Source: Thermoclostridium stercorarium subsp. stercorarium DSM 8532 (GTDB lineage Bacteria; Bacillota; Clostridia; DSM-8532). From it: 64,000 bases of DNA. The notes beneath the pieces are model-generated. The model was given only the letters and a program-made list of their open reading frames with translations. It made no database searches and was not told the origin of the DNA. Positions 27,001 through 38,956 of the stretch are shown here, in pieces. Numbering within the stretch: the stretch's first letter is position 1; each line of letters opens with the position of its first letter. The DNA is taken from contig NC_020134.1 of NCBI RefSeq assembly GCF_000331995.1, positions 620,001 to 684,000 on the forward strand. The letters run 5' to 3'. The position numbers and the translations under genes are program-made.

Positions 27001-28134
27001 TTGCGAACAAAAGCCGTTCTATTGTCAGGGCTTATATTTACTCTGCTGGTATTAACATCGTGCTGGAATTACAGGGAAGTTAACGAAATAGCCATAGTTA
27101 TTGGTGCTGCTGTGGACAAGGGCAAAACCAGCAAATACATGCTTACAGTGGAAATTCTGGATGTAAGCCGCGGACTTCAGACACAGGTGTCTTCGAAGAT
27201 TCTGTCGGTAGAAGGCGAAACGATTTTTGACGCCGTAAGGAGGTTGATTTCTGTAGAAGGTAAACGGGGTTACTGGGGTCATGCGCATGTTGTGCTTATC
27301 GGTGAAGAACTTGCCCGTGAGAACATATCCGAGGTGATTAATTTTTTCAGACATGATGCAGAAACAAGAGGGGATCTTTACGTTATCATATCAAAAGGAT
27401 GCAGAGCGGGTGAAATTTTAAATGCAGGCATACCTTTGGGGCAGGTTTTGTCGGAAACATTGGCCAGAAGCCTGGAAAACAGCAAATTCCTTTCCGAGGT
27501 GCCGGAAACAAGGCTTTATACACTAACCCAGGATATAAAATCGGATAAAATCGCCCTTACTCTGCCTACAGTGACTTTGGAAACAGTAGAAGACAAAATC
27601 ATTCCTGTCTTCTGCGGAGCGGCTGTTTTTCAGAGAAGCAAAATGATAGACCACCTGGAAAAGGAAGAGGTTAAGGCAATGTTATTTTTAAAAAACGAAA
27701 TAAATGGCGGTGTAATTGTTACCGAAATGGGAACAGAACGTATTTCTCTCGAAATATTTGGTAATAATACCAAAATGAAAATAAGAGAAAATGAGGATCA
27801 GGTTATATTTGACGTAACCGTTGAGACCAGTGTGGTCATTGAGGAATTAACTGACAGTATTGATTACAGCGATCTTGCCGTTTTGAATGAAATTAAGGAA
27901 ATGAGCGAAGCGCAGCTTAAAGGTAAACTTCAGAGCATACTTGACAAGGCAAGGCAACTTAGGGCGGATATTTTCGGCTTTGAACAAAAACTGTATGAAG
28001 ACAATCCCGGTAAATGGGTTGAAATGTCCGAAAATTATGACACGGTTTTTAGCGGCATTCAGGTTGATTTGTCCGTCAACATAAATATATTGAATACATC
28101 GATTTTGTACAACCAGCTTAATGAGGGAAAATAA
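27001..28134 (+). CDS. Spore germination receptor lipoprotein (GerC family)
   Basis: 377 residues, starting with TTG just behind the gerA stop, with AGGGGA upstream. Signal sequence with lipobox L-T-S-C near residue 20, then the Ger(x)C family start CWNYREVNEIAIVIGAAVDK and the characteristic GHAHVVLIGEELARENI region. The protein is attached to the outside of the inner spore membrane as the C subunit of the germinant receptor. Full family length. Confidence 0.93.
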   Translation: MRTKAVLLSGLIFTLLVLTSCWNYREVNEIAIVIGAAVDKGKTSKYMLTVEILDVSRGLQTQVSSKILSVEGETIFDAVRRLISVEGKRGYWGHAHVVLIGEELARENISEVINFFRHDAETRGDLYVIISKGCRAGEILNAGIPLGQVLSETLARSLENSKFLSEVPETRLYTLTQDIKSDKIALTLPTVTLETVEDKIIPVFCGAAVFQRSKMIDHLEKEEVKAMLFLKNEINGGVIVTEMGTERISLEIFGNNTKMKIRENEDQVIFDVTVETSVVIEELTDSIDYSDLAVLNEIKEMSEAQLKGKLQSILDKARQLRADIFGFEQKLYEDNPGKWVEMSENYDTVFSGIQVDLSVNINILNTSILYNQLNEGK

Positions 28135-28135
28135 A

Positions 28136-28345
28136 ATGTTTATATTTGTTATTATAGGTTATGCCTTACTGGGAATATATGAATTTGTTCCTTTATACAA
28201 ACAAAAGAAGTGGAAGGAGTTTTATGTTAATTTGGTATTGACGCTTATTTCTTTTATTATGGCTTTTTTAATCAGCATAAATGTGAAAATTCCAAGCCCG
28301 GCGAAACTTATTGGAAAGGTTATAACCCTGCTGACGGGAAAGTAG
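28136..28345 (+). CDS. Small two-helix membrane protein in germination operon (D-subunit-like)
   Basis: 69 residues with a hydrophobic helix at about 2-17, a basic loop (YKQKKWKEFY) and a second helix at about 28-48, ending in a short tail. It starts at ATG 28136, one base after the gerC stop, with GAGGGA upstream. Size, two-helix topology and location between the C and B genes match the small D subunits reported in some germinant receptor operons of Bacillus. No sequence motif proves this. Confidence 0.78.
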   Translation: MFIFVIIGYALLGIYEFVPLYKQKKWKEFYVNLVLTLISFIMAFLISINVKIPSPAKLIGKVITLLTGK

Positions 28346-28355
28346 GACAAGAGAT

Positions 28356-29501
28356 ATGGTAAAAATAACCGACAAGGAAGCAATATGCATTTTAGTACTA
28401 TTTTTATTGGGAAGTTCCATAGTAATCGGGACCGGGACCGAAGTTGAAAATGATGCGTGGATAGCCGGTATTTTCGGGCTTGTTTTCTTTATTCCGTTTG
28501 CATTGATTTATGCAAGGATACAGGCACTTTACTACGGTAAAGATTTATTTGAGATATCCAAATTATTGTTTGGAAAAACGATCGGTACTTTTATCATTAT
28601 CTTATATACATGGTATTCACTTCATCTTGGGGCGCTGGTATTAAGAAATTTCAGCGAATTTGCAAATATAACTACATTGAATGACACGCCGCTTATTGTC
28701 GTGATGCTTAGTTTCAGCATTATCATTATTGCAGCGGCCAGGTCGGGTATTGAAGTTATAGGCAGGCTGTGTACATATGCCCTGCCACTTGTGATTTTTG
28801 TATTGTTTTTAATGGAGATGCTGTCGATAAGGCAGATGCAGTTCAACCATATAAAGCCTGTTTTCGTACATGGGTTCCCCAGAATATTAGAGGCGGGCTT
28901 TTCCGCATTTTCCTTTCCTTTCGCCGAATCGGTTGTTTTTCTCGGAGTTTTTTATGCGCTGAAAAAAAAGAACTCGGCATACAAGGTCCTTGTAATTGGA
29001 GCGGTTATATCAGGCATTATCCTTATTACACTTACCATGGTAAATATATTCATTCTGGGGGCGGTGGTAAAGGATTTTTATTTCCCGTCATATTCTTCTT
29101 TTGCACGGATACGGCTGGGAAATTTTCTCCAGAAAATGGAAGGTACGATATCGGTTTCGTATGCAATCACATGCCTTATTAAATCAAGTGTATGCCTGTT
29201 TGTTGCCTGCAAAGGCATATCGGCACTGTTCGGCCTGGAAGATTACGGATTGATTACAATACAGACAGGCCTTATAATGACATATCTGTCGTTTATAGTT
29301 TATGATAACACCGTCGAAATGCAAAACTGGGTGTCAGAAACCTATTCGTATTATGCATTCCCGTTTCAGGTTATAATCCCCGTAATAGCATGGATTTTTG
29401 CTGAAATTAAAAGCAGGTGGCGGATTTTTAAGGAAAAGTCTAAAAAGAGCGGGACAAGAAAACGAAAAAACGTAAGTACCGGTAATATGCAGTCAGATTA
29501 A
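28356..29501 (+). CDS. Spore germination permease (GerB family)
   Basis: 381 residues with about ten membrane segments, an APC-superfamily endospore germination protein. Family cues include the start KITDKEAICILVLFLLGSS, WIAGIFGLVFFIPFALIYARI and the FPFAESVVFLGVFYAL stretch. It is the B subunit that binds the germinant. A basic tail (KEKSKKSGTRKRKN) ends the protein. The order A-C-small-B is complete, so the receptor is likely functional. Confidence 0.93.
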   Translation: MVKITDKEAICILVLFLLGSSIVIGTGTEVENDAWIAGIFGLVFFIPFALIYARIQALYYGKDLFEISKLLFGKTIGTFIIILYTWYSLHLGALVLRNFSEFANITTLNDTPLIVVMLSFSIIIIAAARSGIEVIGRLCTYALPLVIFVLFLMEMLSIRQMQFNHIKPVFVHGFPRILEAGFSAFSFPFAESVVFLGVFYALKKKNSAYKVLVIGAVISGIILITLTMVNIFILGAVVKDFYFPSYSSFARIRLGNFLQKMEGTISVSYAITCLIKSSVCLFVACKGISALFGLEDYGLITIQTGLIMTYLSFIVYDNTVEMQNWVSETYSYYAFPFQVIIPVIAWIFAEIKSRWRIFKEKSKKSGTRKRKNVSTGNMQSD

Positions 29502-29505
29502 AATA

Positions 29506-29537
29506 TAAAAAGGTGTACGGTTTGAGCCGTACACCTT
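29506..29537 (-). terminator. Terminator (minus-strand mini-unit; also gerB side)
   Basis: Perfect 11-bp stem AAGGTGTACGG / CCGTACACCTT with a 6-base loop. The T-tract (TTTTTAT) exists only on the minus strand, so it primarily ends the small minus-strand transcript while also lying just past gerB. Confidence 0.85.
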
Positions 29538-29543
29538 CGGCTG

Positions 29544-29576
29544 TTAAAGGACAGCCACCTCCGTTACAGTCTTCAT
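29544..29576 (-). CDS. Ten-codon ORF in an autonomous mini-transcript
   Basis: ATG AAG ACT GTA ACG GAG GTG GCT GTC CTT TAA, giving MKTVTEVAVL. It has a strong AAAGGAG (29585-29591) eight bases upstream, a promoter 53 bases upstream and a terminator 6 bases downstream. A small hairpin GGCTGT / ACAGCC overlaps its last codons. The layout resembles an attenuator leader, but no structural gene follows on this strand (gerB is convergent). It may be a micropeptide or the coding part of a small regulatory RNA of about 115-120 nt. Function unknown. Confidence 0.45.
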   Translation of the reverse strand: MKTVTEVAVL

Positions 29577-29628
29577 GCCAACCACTCCTTTCAATAAGGA
29601 CTACAGTCCCGGAACTGCGCGCACTTTA

Positions 29629-29658
29629 ATTATATCCTTCGGGACACGGGTAAATCAA
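29629..29658 (-). promoter_or_regulatory. Promoter of the minus-strand mini-unit
   Basis: On the minus strand TTGATT (29653-29658), 18-base spacer and a perfect TATAAT (29629-29634), located just downstream of the beta-galactosidase stop. Confidence 0.6.
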
Positions 29659-29677
29659 AACACTTTTTGGTTAAAAA

Positions 29678-32797
<3,120 letters not shown>

Positions 32798-32875
32798 CTA
32801 TAGCAACCTGCGGAATTTAGCAAGTAATTAAGACACAGCGGACAAATAGAACTGTTTTCCGGGAGGTTTTTGGGA

Positions 32876-34330
32876 ATGAAAGTATGGTTTGCCGTATCCG
32901 AGGCAGCTCCGTTTGCAAAAACCGGAGGACTTGCCGATGTGGCAGGTTCGTTGCCGAAGGCTTTGAGGAAACTTGGCATTGATGTTCGTGTTGTAATACC
33001 CAAATACAGCCAAATCCCTGAAGAATACCTGAAAAAAATGAATTTTATAGGATATACCTATGTGGATTTGACATGGCGCAGGGAATACTGCGGGATTTTC
33101 AGCCTGGAGCATGAAAATGTTCCGTTTTATTTTCTGGATAACGAACGCTACTTTAAGCGTGACTGGTATTACGGGCAGCCCGATGACGGCGAAAGATTCA
33201 CTTTTTTTTGCAAGGCTGTACTGGAGGTACTTCCGGTTATAGACTTTAAACCCTATATAATTCATCTGAACGACTGGCAGACAGGGCTTGTAAGCCTTCT
33301 TCTTGACGCTCATTACAGGTATTACAGAAATAACGGATTTTATCAGTTTATGCACACAGTCATGACCATCCATAACCTTAAATATCAGGGGATTTTCCCG
33401 AAAACCATGATGGATGAGATTATAGGCCTTGACTGGAGGTATTTTCATCCCGACGGGATTGAATTTTACGACAACATTAATTTTCTGAAAGCCGGAATTG
33501 CGTATTCCACTAAAGTTACAACGGTGAGCAAAACTTATGCAGAAGAGATAAAAACCGACTTTTACGGGGAAAATCTGTCGGGAATTCTGCAAAAGCGTTC
33601 TGCGGACGTTTTGGGTATTCTGAACGGCATTGACTATGAGGAAAACAACCCGTCGACCGATACACGGATATATGTCCCATACTCGCTTAACAATATAGAA
33701 AAAAAGAGGGAGAATAAGATTTTGCTGCAGAAAGAAACCGGCCTGTGTGTAAACCCCGAAACGCCGCTTATTGGGATTGTTTCAAGGCTTGTGGCGCAGA
33801 AAGGCATGGATTTGATAGACAGAATGATAGCCGAGCTGCTGGAAATGGATCTCCAGCTGATAGTGCTCGGAACGGGCGAAAGGAAATACGAAGACATGTT
33901 TCTGTGGGCCCAGGGTGCTTTCAGCGGCAAAATGTCGGCAAATATACGATATGATCCGGTACTGGCACAAAAAATTTATGCCGGCTGTGATATGTTTCTG
34001 ATGCCGTCGCTTTTTGAGCCCTGCGGCTTGGGGCAGATTTTCAGCATGCGCTACGGCACCGTCCCGATTGTAAGGGAAACAGGAGGATTAAAGGATACCG
34101 TGATTCCGTATAACGAATATACCAATGAAGGAACGGGTTTTACCTTTGCCAATTACAACGCTCATGAGATGAAGGATGCTGTAATAAGAGCAATTCGCGT
34201 TTATAAAGACAAAGACAAATGGACGGCGCTGATGAAACGCTGCATGCAGCAGGATTTCAGCTGGGAGAGGTCTGCCCGGGAATATGTAAATCTCTATGAC
34301 CGGATATGCCGAATTACGGTAACCAAATAG
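32876..34330 (+). CDS. glgA: Glycogen synthase (ADP-glucose type)
   Basis: 484 residues, GT5 family. It transfers glucose from ADP-glucose to glycogen. N-terminal KTGGLADV at 15-22 binds the nucleotide sugar, followed by IIHLNDWQTGLVSLL, the THNLKYQG-type loop (TIHNLKYQGIF), VSKTYAEEI and the C-terminal LMPSLFEPCGLGQIFSMRYG with RETGGLKDTV. Start at ATG 32876 with GGGAGG 9 bases before. A TTG at 32870 is the alternative. Other glg genes are not adjacent. It is divergent from the beta-galactosidase gene. Confidence 0.96.
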   Translation: MKVWFAVSEAAPFAKTGGLADVAGSLPKALRKLGIDVRVVIPKYSQIPEEYLKKMNFIGYTYVDLTWRREYCGIFSLEHENVPFYFLDNERYFKRDWYYGQPDDGERFTFFCKAVLEVLPVIDFKPYIIHLNDWQTGLVSLLLDAHYRYYRNNGFYQFMHTVMTIHNLKYQGIFPKTMMDEIIGLDWRYFHPDGIEFYDNINFLKAGIAYSTKVTTVSKTYAEEIKTDFYGENLSGILQKRSADVLGILNGIDYEENNPSTDTRIYVPYSLNNIEKKRENKILLQKETGLCVNPETPLIGIVSRLVAQKGMDLIDRMIAELLEMDLQLIVLGTGERKYEDMFLWAQGAFSGKMSANIRYDPVLAQKIYAGCDMFLMPSLFEPCGLGQIFSMRYGTVPIVRETGGLKDTVIPYNEYTNEGTGFTFANYNAHEMKDAVIRAIRVYKDKDKWTALMKRCMQQDFSWERSAREYVNLYDRICRITVTK

Positions 34331-34377
34331 CTTTGTCTCGCATAGGATATAACATAAAGTATGCGAGGTGATTATAT

Positions 34378-34497
34378 ATGGGCGATTACTATGACAAGGG
34401 TTTCGGCGGCTGGGAATGGATCATTATAATTATACTTTTGATTATAATTTTCTGTCCTGATATTTTCGGTCCTAAGAGATACATTGACAAATGCTGA
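34378..34497 (+). CDS. Tiny hydrophobic protein, 39 aa, YjcZ-like
   Basis: Reads MGDYYDKGFGGWEW, then a run of Ile/Leu forming one membrane helix (about 15-26), then FCPDIFGPKRYIDKC. GAGGTGA lies 8 bases before the ATG at 34378. A Gly/Tyr-rich start followed by one helix resembles small sporulation-linked YjcZ-type proteins of Firmicutes, but the C-terminal tail is longer and carries two Cys. It sits 47 bases after glgA and is followed by a hairpin. Function unknown. Confidence 0.6.
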   Translation: MGDYYDKGFGGWEWIIIIILLIIIFCPDIFGPKRYIDKC

Positions 34498-34521
34498 TTT
34501 CCTGCCTGAAAGAATTCAAAA

Positions 34522-34544
34522 AGCCCCGCAGTCAGAGCGGGGCT
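34522..34544. terminator. Bidirectional terminator
   Basis: Stem AGCCCCGC / GCGGGGCT with a 7-base loop. On the minus strand it is followed at once by TTTTT (end of the glyoxalase gene), on the plus strand by GATCTATCATTTTTT. Confidence 0.82.
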
Positions 34545-34557
34545 GATCTATCATTTT

Positions 34558-34935
34558 TTACTTCCTGTCTTTTTTCGGAATGATTTCGATCCAATACCCG
34601 TCAGGGTCATTGATAAAATATATTCCCATTTCTTTGTTTTCATAACAGATAACGCCGTTTTTCTTGTGAAGTTCATAAGCCGCTTCCATATCGTCCACTT
34701 CAAAGGCAAGATGGAATTCATTATCACCCAAATTATAGGGTTCTTTGCGGTCGCGCAGATATGTCAGTTCAAGCTGGTGGCTTGTAACGCCGTCGCCCAT
34801 GAAAACAAGGGTAAATTCGCCATGTTCGGGCTGAATTCTTCTTGTTTCCTTAAGCCCCAGATTTTCTTCGTAAAACTTTATACTTCTTTCCAAATCAAGC
34901 ACGTTGATATTGTTGTGGTTGAAAGTAAATTTCAT
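34558..34935 (-). CDS. gloA: Lactoylglutathione lyase-like VOC protein (glyoxalase I)
   Basis: A 125-residue vicinal-oxygen-chelate protein with the glyoxalase I pattern: HNNINVLDLERSIKFYEENLG, LELTYLRD, HLAFEVDDMEAAYELHKKNG and the ending YFINDPDGYWIEIIPK. Metal ligands His, Glu, His and Glu sit at the expected places. It converts the methylglyoxal thiol adduct to the lactoyl thioester. In organisms lacking glutathione another thiol may serve. GGGAGG precedes the start. Confidence 0.9.
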   Translation of the reverse strand: MKFTFNHNNINVLDLERSIKFYEENLGLKETRRIQPEHGEFTLVFMGDGVTSHQLELTYLRDRKEPYNLGDNEFHLAFEVDDMEAAYELHKKNGVICYENKEMGIYFINDPDGYWIEIIPKKDRK

Positions 34936-35208
34936 AACAAAACCTCCCGGAATGAGTTTTTTTATTATTTTACCATGAAAAACAATGCAACAGCGTTAAA
35001 AAAACTGGCAGAAACAAAAAGAAATGCAGATTGCCCGCCATTTGCCGGGCAGTGGTTCTTTTTCTTGTGGACGGTATATAATTCTGATATAATCCATTTA
35101 TTAATAATCTTCCGTCGGGCTTTAACGGCGGACGGAAACATTTACAGCGGCGGCTGATGCGTTTTGCATTATCCGGTTTTTTCTGTTTAACGGAGGTATA
35201 TTATAATT
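34936..35208. promoter_or_regulatory. Intergenic region with promoter for HEAT-like gene
   Basis: On the plus strand TTGTGG (35065-35070), 17-base spacer, TATAAT (35088-35093). Just upstream a 6-bp GC hairpin (TGCCCG 35032-35037 / CGGGCA 35046-35051) followed by GTGGTTCTTTTTC resembles a weak terminator. No gene seen here. Confidence 0.5.
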
Positions 35209-36069
35209 ATGCTTAATCTTAATGAAATATTGACCGAAAGTTATTGCACGGCAATTCGTAAACATTTTGAGAACAGTCTGGTTTCAGAGAAAGGCGGATT
35301 TTCGGCTGGCGGACGGGAATTTGAACTGTACAGCCGGCTTGAGCAATATCATAATGAAAAAAAGAAGGTTATGAACGAATGGGCGGAAACTGCGGTTGAA
35401 CAACTGAACGGAATGACACCTTCGGTTTTAATAAACGGCATGGAAAAATTCAGCGATGTTTTTGATCTGTTTTTATACATGGCGGAGCATGCCGATGATG
35501 ACATCCCGCCCATAGTCATTCAGAAACTTAAGAGTTTTAAAAACGAAGCGATATCCGCCCTTGCAGATTTGGCAGCTTCACATCTGGAAAGCGATCCCGA
35601 CATGCTTTTCATTGCGGCGGTATCGGCGTTAGGGGAGTTTGAGCTCACAGACGCCGTGTTCCCGCTGATTGATCTCGCCTATAAAGTGAACGACAGAAAC
35701 GCGGCAATGGATTTTATCGAAGAAGCGTTAAGAAATGCAGGGACATGCGTAATTGAACCATTGCTTGAAATCCTTGAAGGAAAAGAGATAGGAACGGTTG
35801 AGGAAATGCTCCTTTATGTTCTTGCGTCTGCCGGCTCAAACTGCAGGGACGACAGAATATACAGACTGCTCAGGCAGGCATTCAGGACAATGGAGGATAA
35901 AATGCCCGCGGTCATATGTTTGAATGTATATGGCGACGGACGGGCAATTCCAATGCTTAGAGGGTACTTGGAAAGAAACAGGCAAATAGAGAAAAACTTA
36001 TTTTTTGAAATTCTTGGGACGATTGAAAAGCTTGGAGGCAGGACCGATGATTTTTCAAGACTTTTTTAA
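35209..36069 (+). CDS. HEAT-like alpha-helical repeat protein, unknown function
   Basis: 286 residues, all-helical and acidic. The middle and C-terminal parts contain repeats of about 35 residues with paired helices (FKNEAISALADLAASHLE, DPDMLFIAAVSALGEFELTDAVFPLIDLAY, DFIEEALRNAGTCVIEPLLEILEG, RAIPMLRGYLE) of the HEAT/PBS-lyase type, suggesting a protein-binding scaffold in the cytosol. No catalytic motif, signal or membrane segment. GGAGG before the ATG. Monocistronic, ahead of helD. Specific role not recognisable. Confidence 0.75.
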   Translation: MLNLNEILTESYCTAIRKHFENSLVSEKGGFSAGGREFELYSRLEQYHNEKKKVMNEWAETAVEQLNGMTPSVLINGMEKFSDVFDLFLYMAEHADDDIPPIVIQKLKSFKNEAISALADLAASHLESDPDMLFIAAVSALGEFELTDAVFPLIDLAYKVNDRNAAMDFIEEALRNAGTCVIEPLLEILEGKEIGTVEEMLLYVLASAGSNCRDDRIYRLLRQAFRTMEDKMPAVICLNVYGDGRAIPMLRGYLERNRQIEKNLFFEILGTIEKLGGRTDDFSRLF

Positions 36070-36176
36070 TATTACAGGCGGTTATAAATAAATCTGATCT
36101 TTTTTCATTATAAACCGGATCTTTCCATAAATTTAATGTAAATTATTAGTGAGATTACCATGTTTGGAGGGAAAGT

Positions 36177-38426
36177 ATGGAAGACAGGGAAAGGGCTTAT
36201 GAGGAAAAAAGACTGGCACGGACCCTTGACGAGATAGAACGCCAGCTGCGGCAGATGACTGAGATAGAACGGGCTTTTGTCAACAATATGCGCACAACCT
36301 ATAAAAACATGTGGAAAGAGGTCGTGGCGGCACCAAACGACCTGCAGGATATGGATCAGCTTGTCGCAGCAAAACTTTACCTGGACGAGATGAGAAACCT
36401 TGAGACTACTTATAAAAGCGCGCAGCAGAGAATAATTCAGCTCAGGAAAATGCTGAACAGCCCTTATTTCGCCAGAATAGATTTCGTGGAGAACGGCGAA
36501 GACAGCGCCGAGCAGATATATATCGGGATTGCAATGGTTCAGGACGAAGAATCCCTTGAGATATTTGTATATGACTGGCGTGCTCCTATATCAAGCATGT
36601 TTTATGACTATGAAAGGGGACCGGCCGGTTACAATACCCCTGCAGGGCGTGTTGAAGGGGAACTGATACTTAAAAGGCAGTTCCGGATTGAAAACGGAAA
36701 ATTGAAATTTATGTTTGACTCGGACATAAAGATTGATGATGACATATTGCAGGAAGTCCTTGGACGAAGCAGGGACGAAAAAATGAAAACCATTGTTACA
36801 ACCATTCAGCGGGAACAGAACAGGGCGATAAGGGATGAAGGGCATAGACTGCTGATTGTGGAAGGCCCTGCGGGCAGCGGTAAAACATCCATTGCGCTGC
36901 ACAGGGTTGCGTTTCTTCTGTACCGTTACAGGGACAGCATTACCAATGATAGCGTGGTTATACTTTCGCCAAACGACATTTTTAACGACTATATTTCCGA
37001 AGTATTGCCCGAACTGGGTGAGGAAAATGTAAGGCAGACCACTTTTATGGCGTTTGCGAAGGATTTCCTTAAAACAAACATGGTTGTGACCGATCTGAAC
37101 GAACAGATGGAATATATGCTGAGTGCCGGTAACAGCGAAGAATACGGTATCAGGATAAAGTCCATGAAATACAAGTCATCGGTTGAATTTTTAAGGAAGC
37201 TGCAGGATTATGTAAATCGGCTTTACGACAATCCGTGGGATTTTGAGGACTTTGAAACAAATAATACGGTCATTATTTCGGCAGAGGAGCAGAAGAAACT
37301 TTTTATAGGTGACTATACCTATCTTCCGCTTATACCCAGGCTTAAAAAGGTAAGGAACCGTGTGCTGTACCTTATCAAGCAACAAGAGTATAAGGAGATT
37401 GCCAGACTCAATGAGAAACTGAAAAAAGATCCAGTCATGATGGAGAGAAATGCCAATGAAAGAATGAAAATTGCCGTAAGAACGGTGCTGAAGCGTTTTA
37501 AACCTCTGCGTGAAAAAGCAAGGCAAATAGGGAATATTTCTCTTATCGATGCCTACAGGAGAATATTTGAAGACGCAATGGACGGGGATTTTTCCGATGT
37601 GGCGAGGTTTACCCTTGAACAGTTGGATCAGGGTATACTGCTTTATGAAGACCTGGCGCCGGTGCTTTATCTTAAAGCCAAAATGTTCGGGATACCCTCC
37701 CAGGAAAACATCAGGCATGTTGTAGTGGACGAAGCCCAGGATTATACTCCCATACAGATGGAATTTATCCGTGAAATGTTTCCTCAAAGTAATTTTACCG
37801 TCGTCGGGGATTTAAACCAGAGTATCAATCCGTATGCCAACATTGAAAACACCGATATTCTGAAAGGTTTGTTCCGGACCGACAGTATATCCCATATAAA
37901 ACTGACAAAAAGCTACCGGTCAACATGTGAAATAACCAGGTTTGCAAACTATATAGCCGGAATTGAAGGTGATGCGGGACTGGTGAACAGAACAGGGGAA
38001 TTGCCGTCGGTGAAGATTGTACGGTCGGTGGATGAGTGTGTGGACGGAATAAAGAGAGACATAAAAAACATGATTTCAGAAGGCTTCAGATCTATGGCCG
38101 TAATTACAAGGAACAGGGCCGAAGCCGAAACGATACACCGTCTTTTGTCGGAATCGGTTAAATGCAATCTTGTAACCGACCCCGAAGCTGTTTTCCCGCA
38201 CGGTATAACCGTGATACCTTCGTATCTCTCAAAGGGACTGGAATTTGACGTGGTTTTTGTATTGAATCTGGATATTCCGTACAGCGGAAAAGAAGAAAAA
38301 AGCTTGTTTTACACGATATGCAGCAGGGCACTCCACCGGCTGTTCATATATTCTCTGGGCAAACTGCCGGAGTATTTGAACGGCATGCCGGAAGACGCAT
38401 ATGTCCTGTCTGGGCCGTATTGTTGA
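36177..38426 (+). CDS. helD: HelD-like RNA polymerase-recycling helicase (UvrD superfamily 1)
   Basis: 749 residues. The N-terminal antiparallel coiled coil (about 1-95) inserts into RNA polymerase in HelD proteins. A DWRAPISSMFYDYE motif then leads to the superfamily 1 ATPase core with Walker A GPAGSGKTS near residue 230, DEAQDYTPIQ as motif II, VVGDLNQSI as motif III and KSYRSTCEI as motif IV. The enzyme uses ATP to dismantle stalled or idle RNA polymerase complexes. The usual HelD length is 680-780. GGAGGG precedes the start. Confidence 0.92.
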   Translation: MEDRERAYEEKRLARTLDEIERQLRQMTEIERAFVNNMRTTYKNMWKEVVAAPNDLQDMDQLVAAKLYLDEMRNLETTYKSAQQRIIQLRKMLNSPYFARIDFVENGEDSAEQIYIGIAMVQDEESLEIFVYDWRAPISSMFYDYERGPAGYNTPAGRVEGELILKRQFRIENGKLKFMFDSDIKIDDDILQEVLGRSRDEKMKTIVTTIQREQNRAIRDEGHRLLIVEGPAGSGKTSIALHRVAFLLYRYRDSITNDSVVILSPNDIFNDYISEVLPELGEENVRQTTFMAFAKDFLKTNMVVTDLNEQMEYMLSAGNSEEYGIRIKSMKYKSSVEFLRKLQDYVNRLYDNPWDFEDFETNNTVIISAEEQKKLFIGDYTYLPLIPRLKKVRNRVLYLIKQQEYKEIARLNEKLKKDPVMMERNANERMKIAVRTVLKRFKPLREKARQIGNISLIDAYRRIFEDAMDGDFSDVARFTLEQLDQGILLYEDLAPVLYLKAKMFGIPSQENIRHVVVDEAQDYTPIQMEFIREMFPQSNFTVVGDLNQSINPYANIENTDILKGLFRTDSISHIKLTKSYRSTCEITRFANYIAGIEGDAGLVNRTGELPSVKIVRSVDECVDGIKRDIKNMISEGFRSMAVITRNRAEAETIHRLLSESVKCNLVTDPEAVFPHGITVIPSYLSKGLEFDVVFVLNLDIPYSGKEEKSLFYTICSRALHRLFIYSLGKLPEYLNGMPEDAYVLSGPYC

Positions 38427-38538
38427 ACATTCCCTGTAAACAGGCAATAAAAAATCCCTTGAAAGCTTTTCCCATAAAGGGTATCATTAAGACATAAATA
38501 TGAATCAATGTACCATGAACAGGAGGTTATAAAATTAA

Positions 38539-38895
38539 ATGGAGTTTACCGAAATGTATGATGAGATTGTAGCCGCGCTTGAGGAGAAAAAGGCAAAGGA
38601 GTTAACTGTAATTGATATCCGGAATTTAACCACCATTGCAACTTACTTTATCATATGCAGCGGTACGTCAACAACCCACATAAAAGCACTGGCTGACGAA
38701 GTCGAGTTCAGATTAAAGGAAAAAGGAGTGTCACCGCACAGAATTGAAGGCTACAATAACGCGCGATGGATTCTTATGGATTACGGCGAAATAGTTGTTC
38801 ATATTTTCCATGAGGAGGATCGCCGGTTTTATAACCTCGAACGACTGTGGCAGGATGGCAGAGCCGTCCCGGTAAAGAATGCGGAACAGAATTAA
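38539..38895 (+). CDS. rsfS: Ribosome silencing factor
   Basis: 118 residues of the RsfS/YbeB/Iojap family. It binds ribosomal protein L14 and blocks joining of the subunits during starvation. Diagnostic stretches: DIRNLTTIATYFIICSGTSTTHIKALADEVE, GYNNARWILMDYGEIVVHIFHEEDRRFYNLERLW. AGGAGG upstream of the ATG. leuS follows after 61 bases, a common pairing in Firmicutes, although the usual upstream nadD-yqeK genes are missing here. Confidence 0.95.
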   Translation: MEFTEMYDEIVAALEEKKAKELTVIDIRNLTTIATYFIICSGTSTTHIKALADEVEFRLKEKGVSPHRIEGYNNARWILMDYGEIVVHIFHEEDRRFYNLERLWQDGRAVPVKNAEQN

Positions 38896-38956
38896 ATTTA
38901 TGCGTTTGATGCATTTATTTATACAATAGTTGCGTGTTTGACAGGAGGCGTAGAGT

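Noticed and set aside
38427-38538. Hairpin between helD and rsfS
   Set aside because: Only CCCTT/AAGGG can pair across a long loop and no T-tract follows, so a terminator call is not supported.
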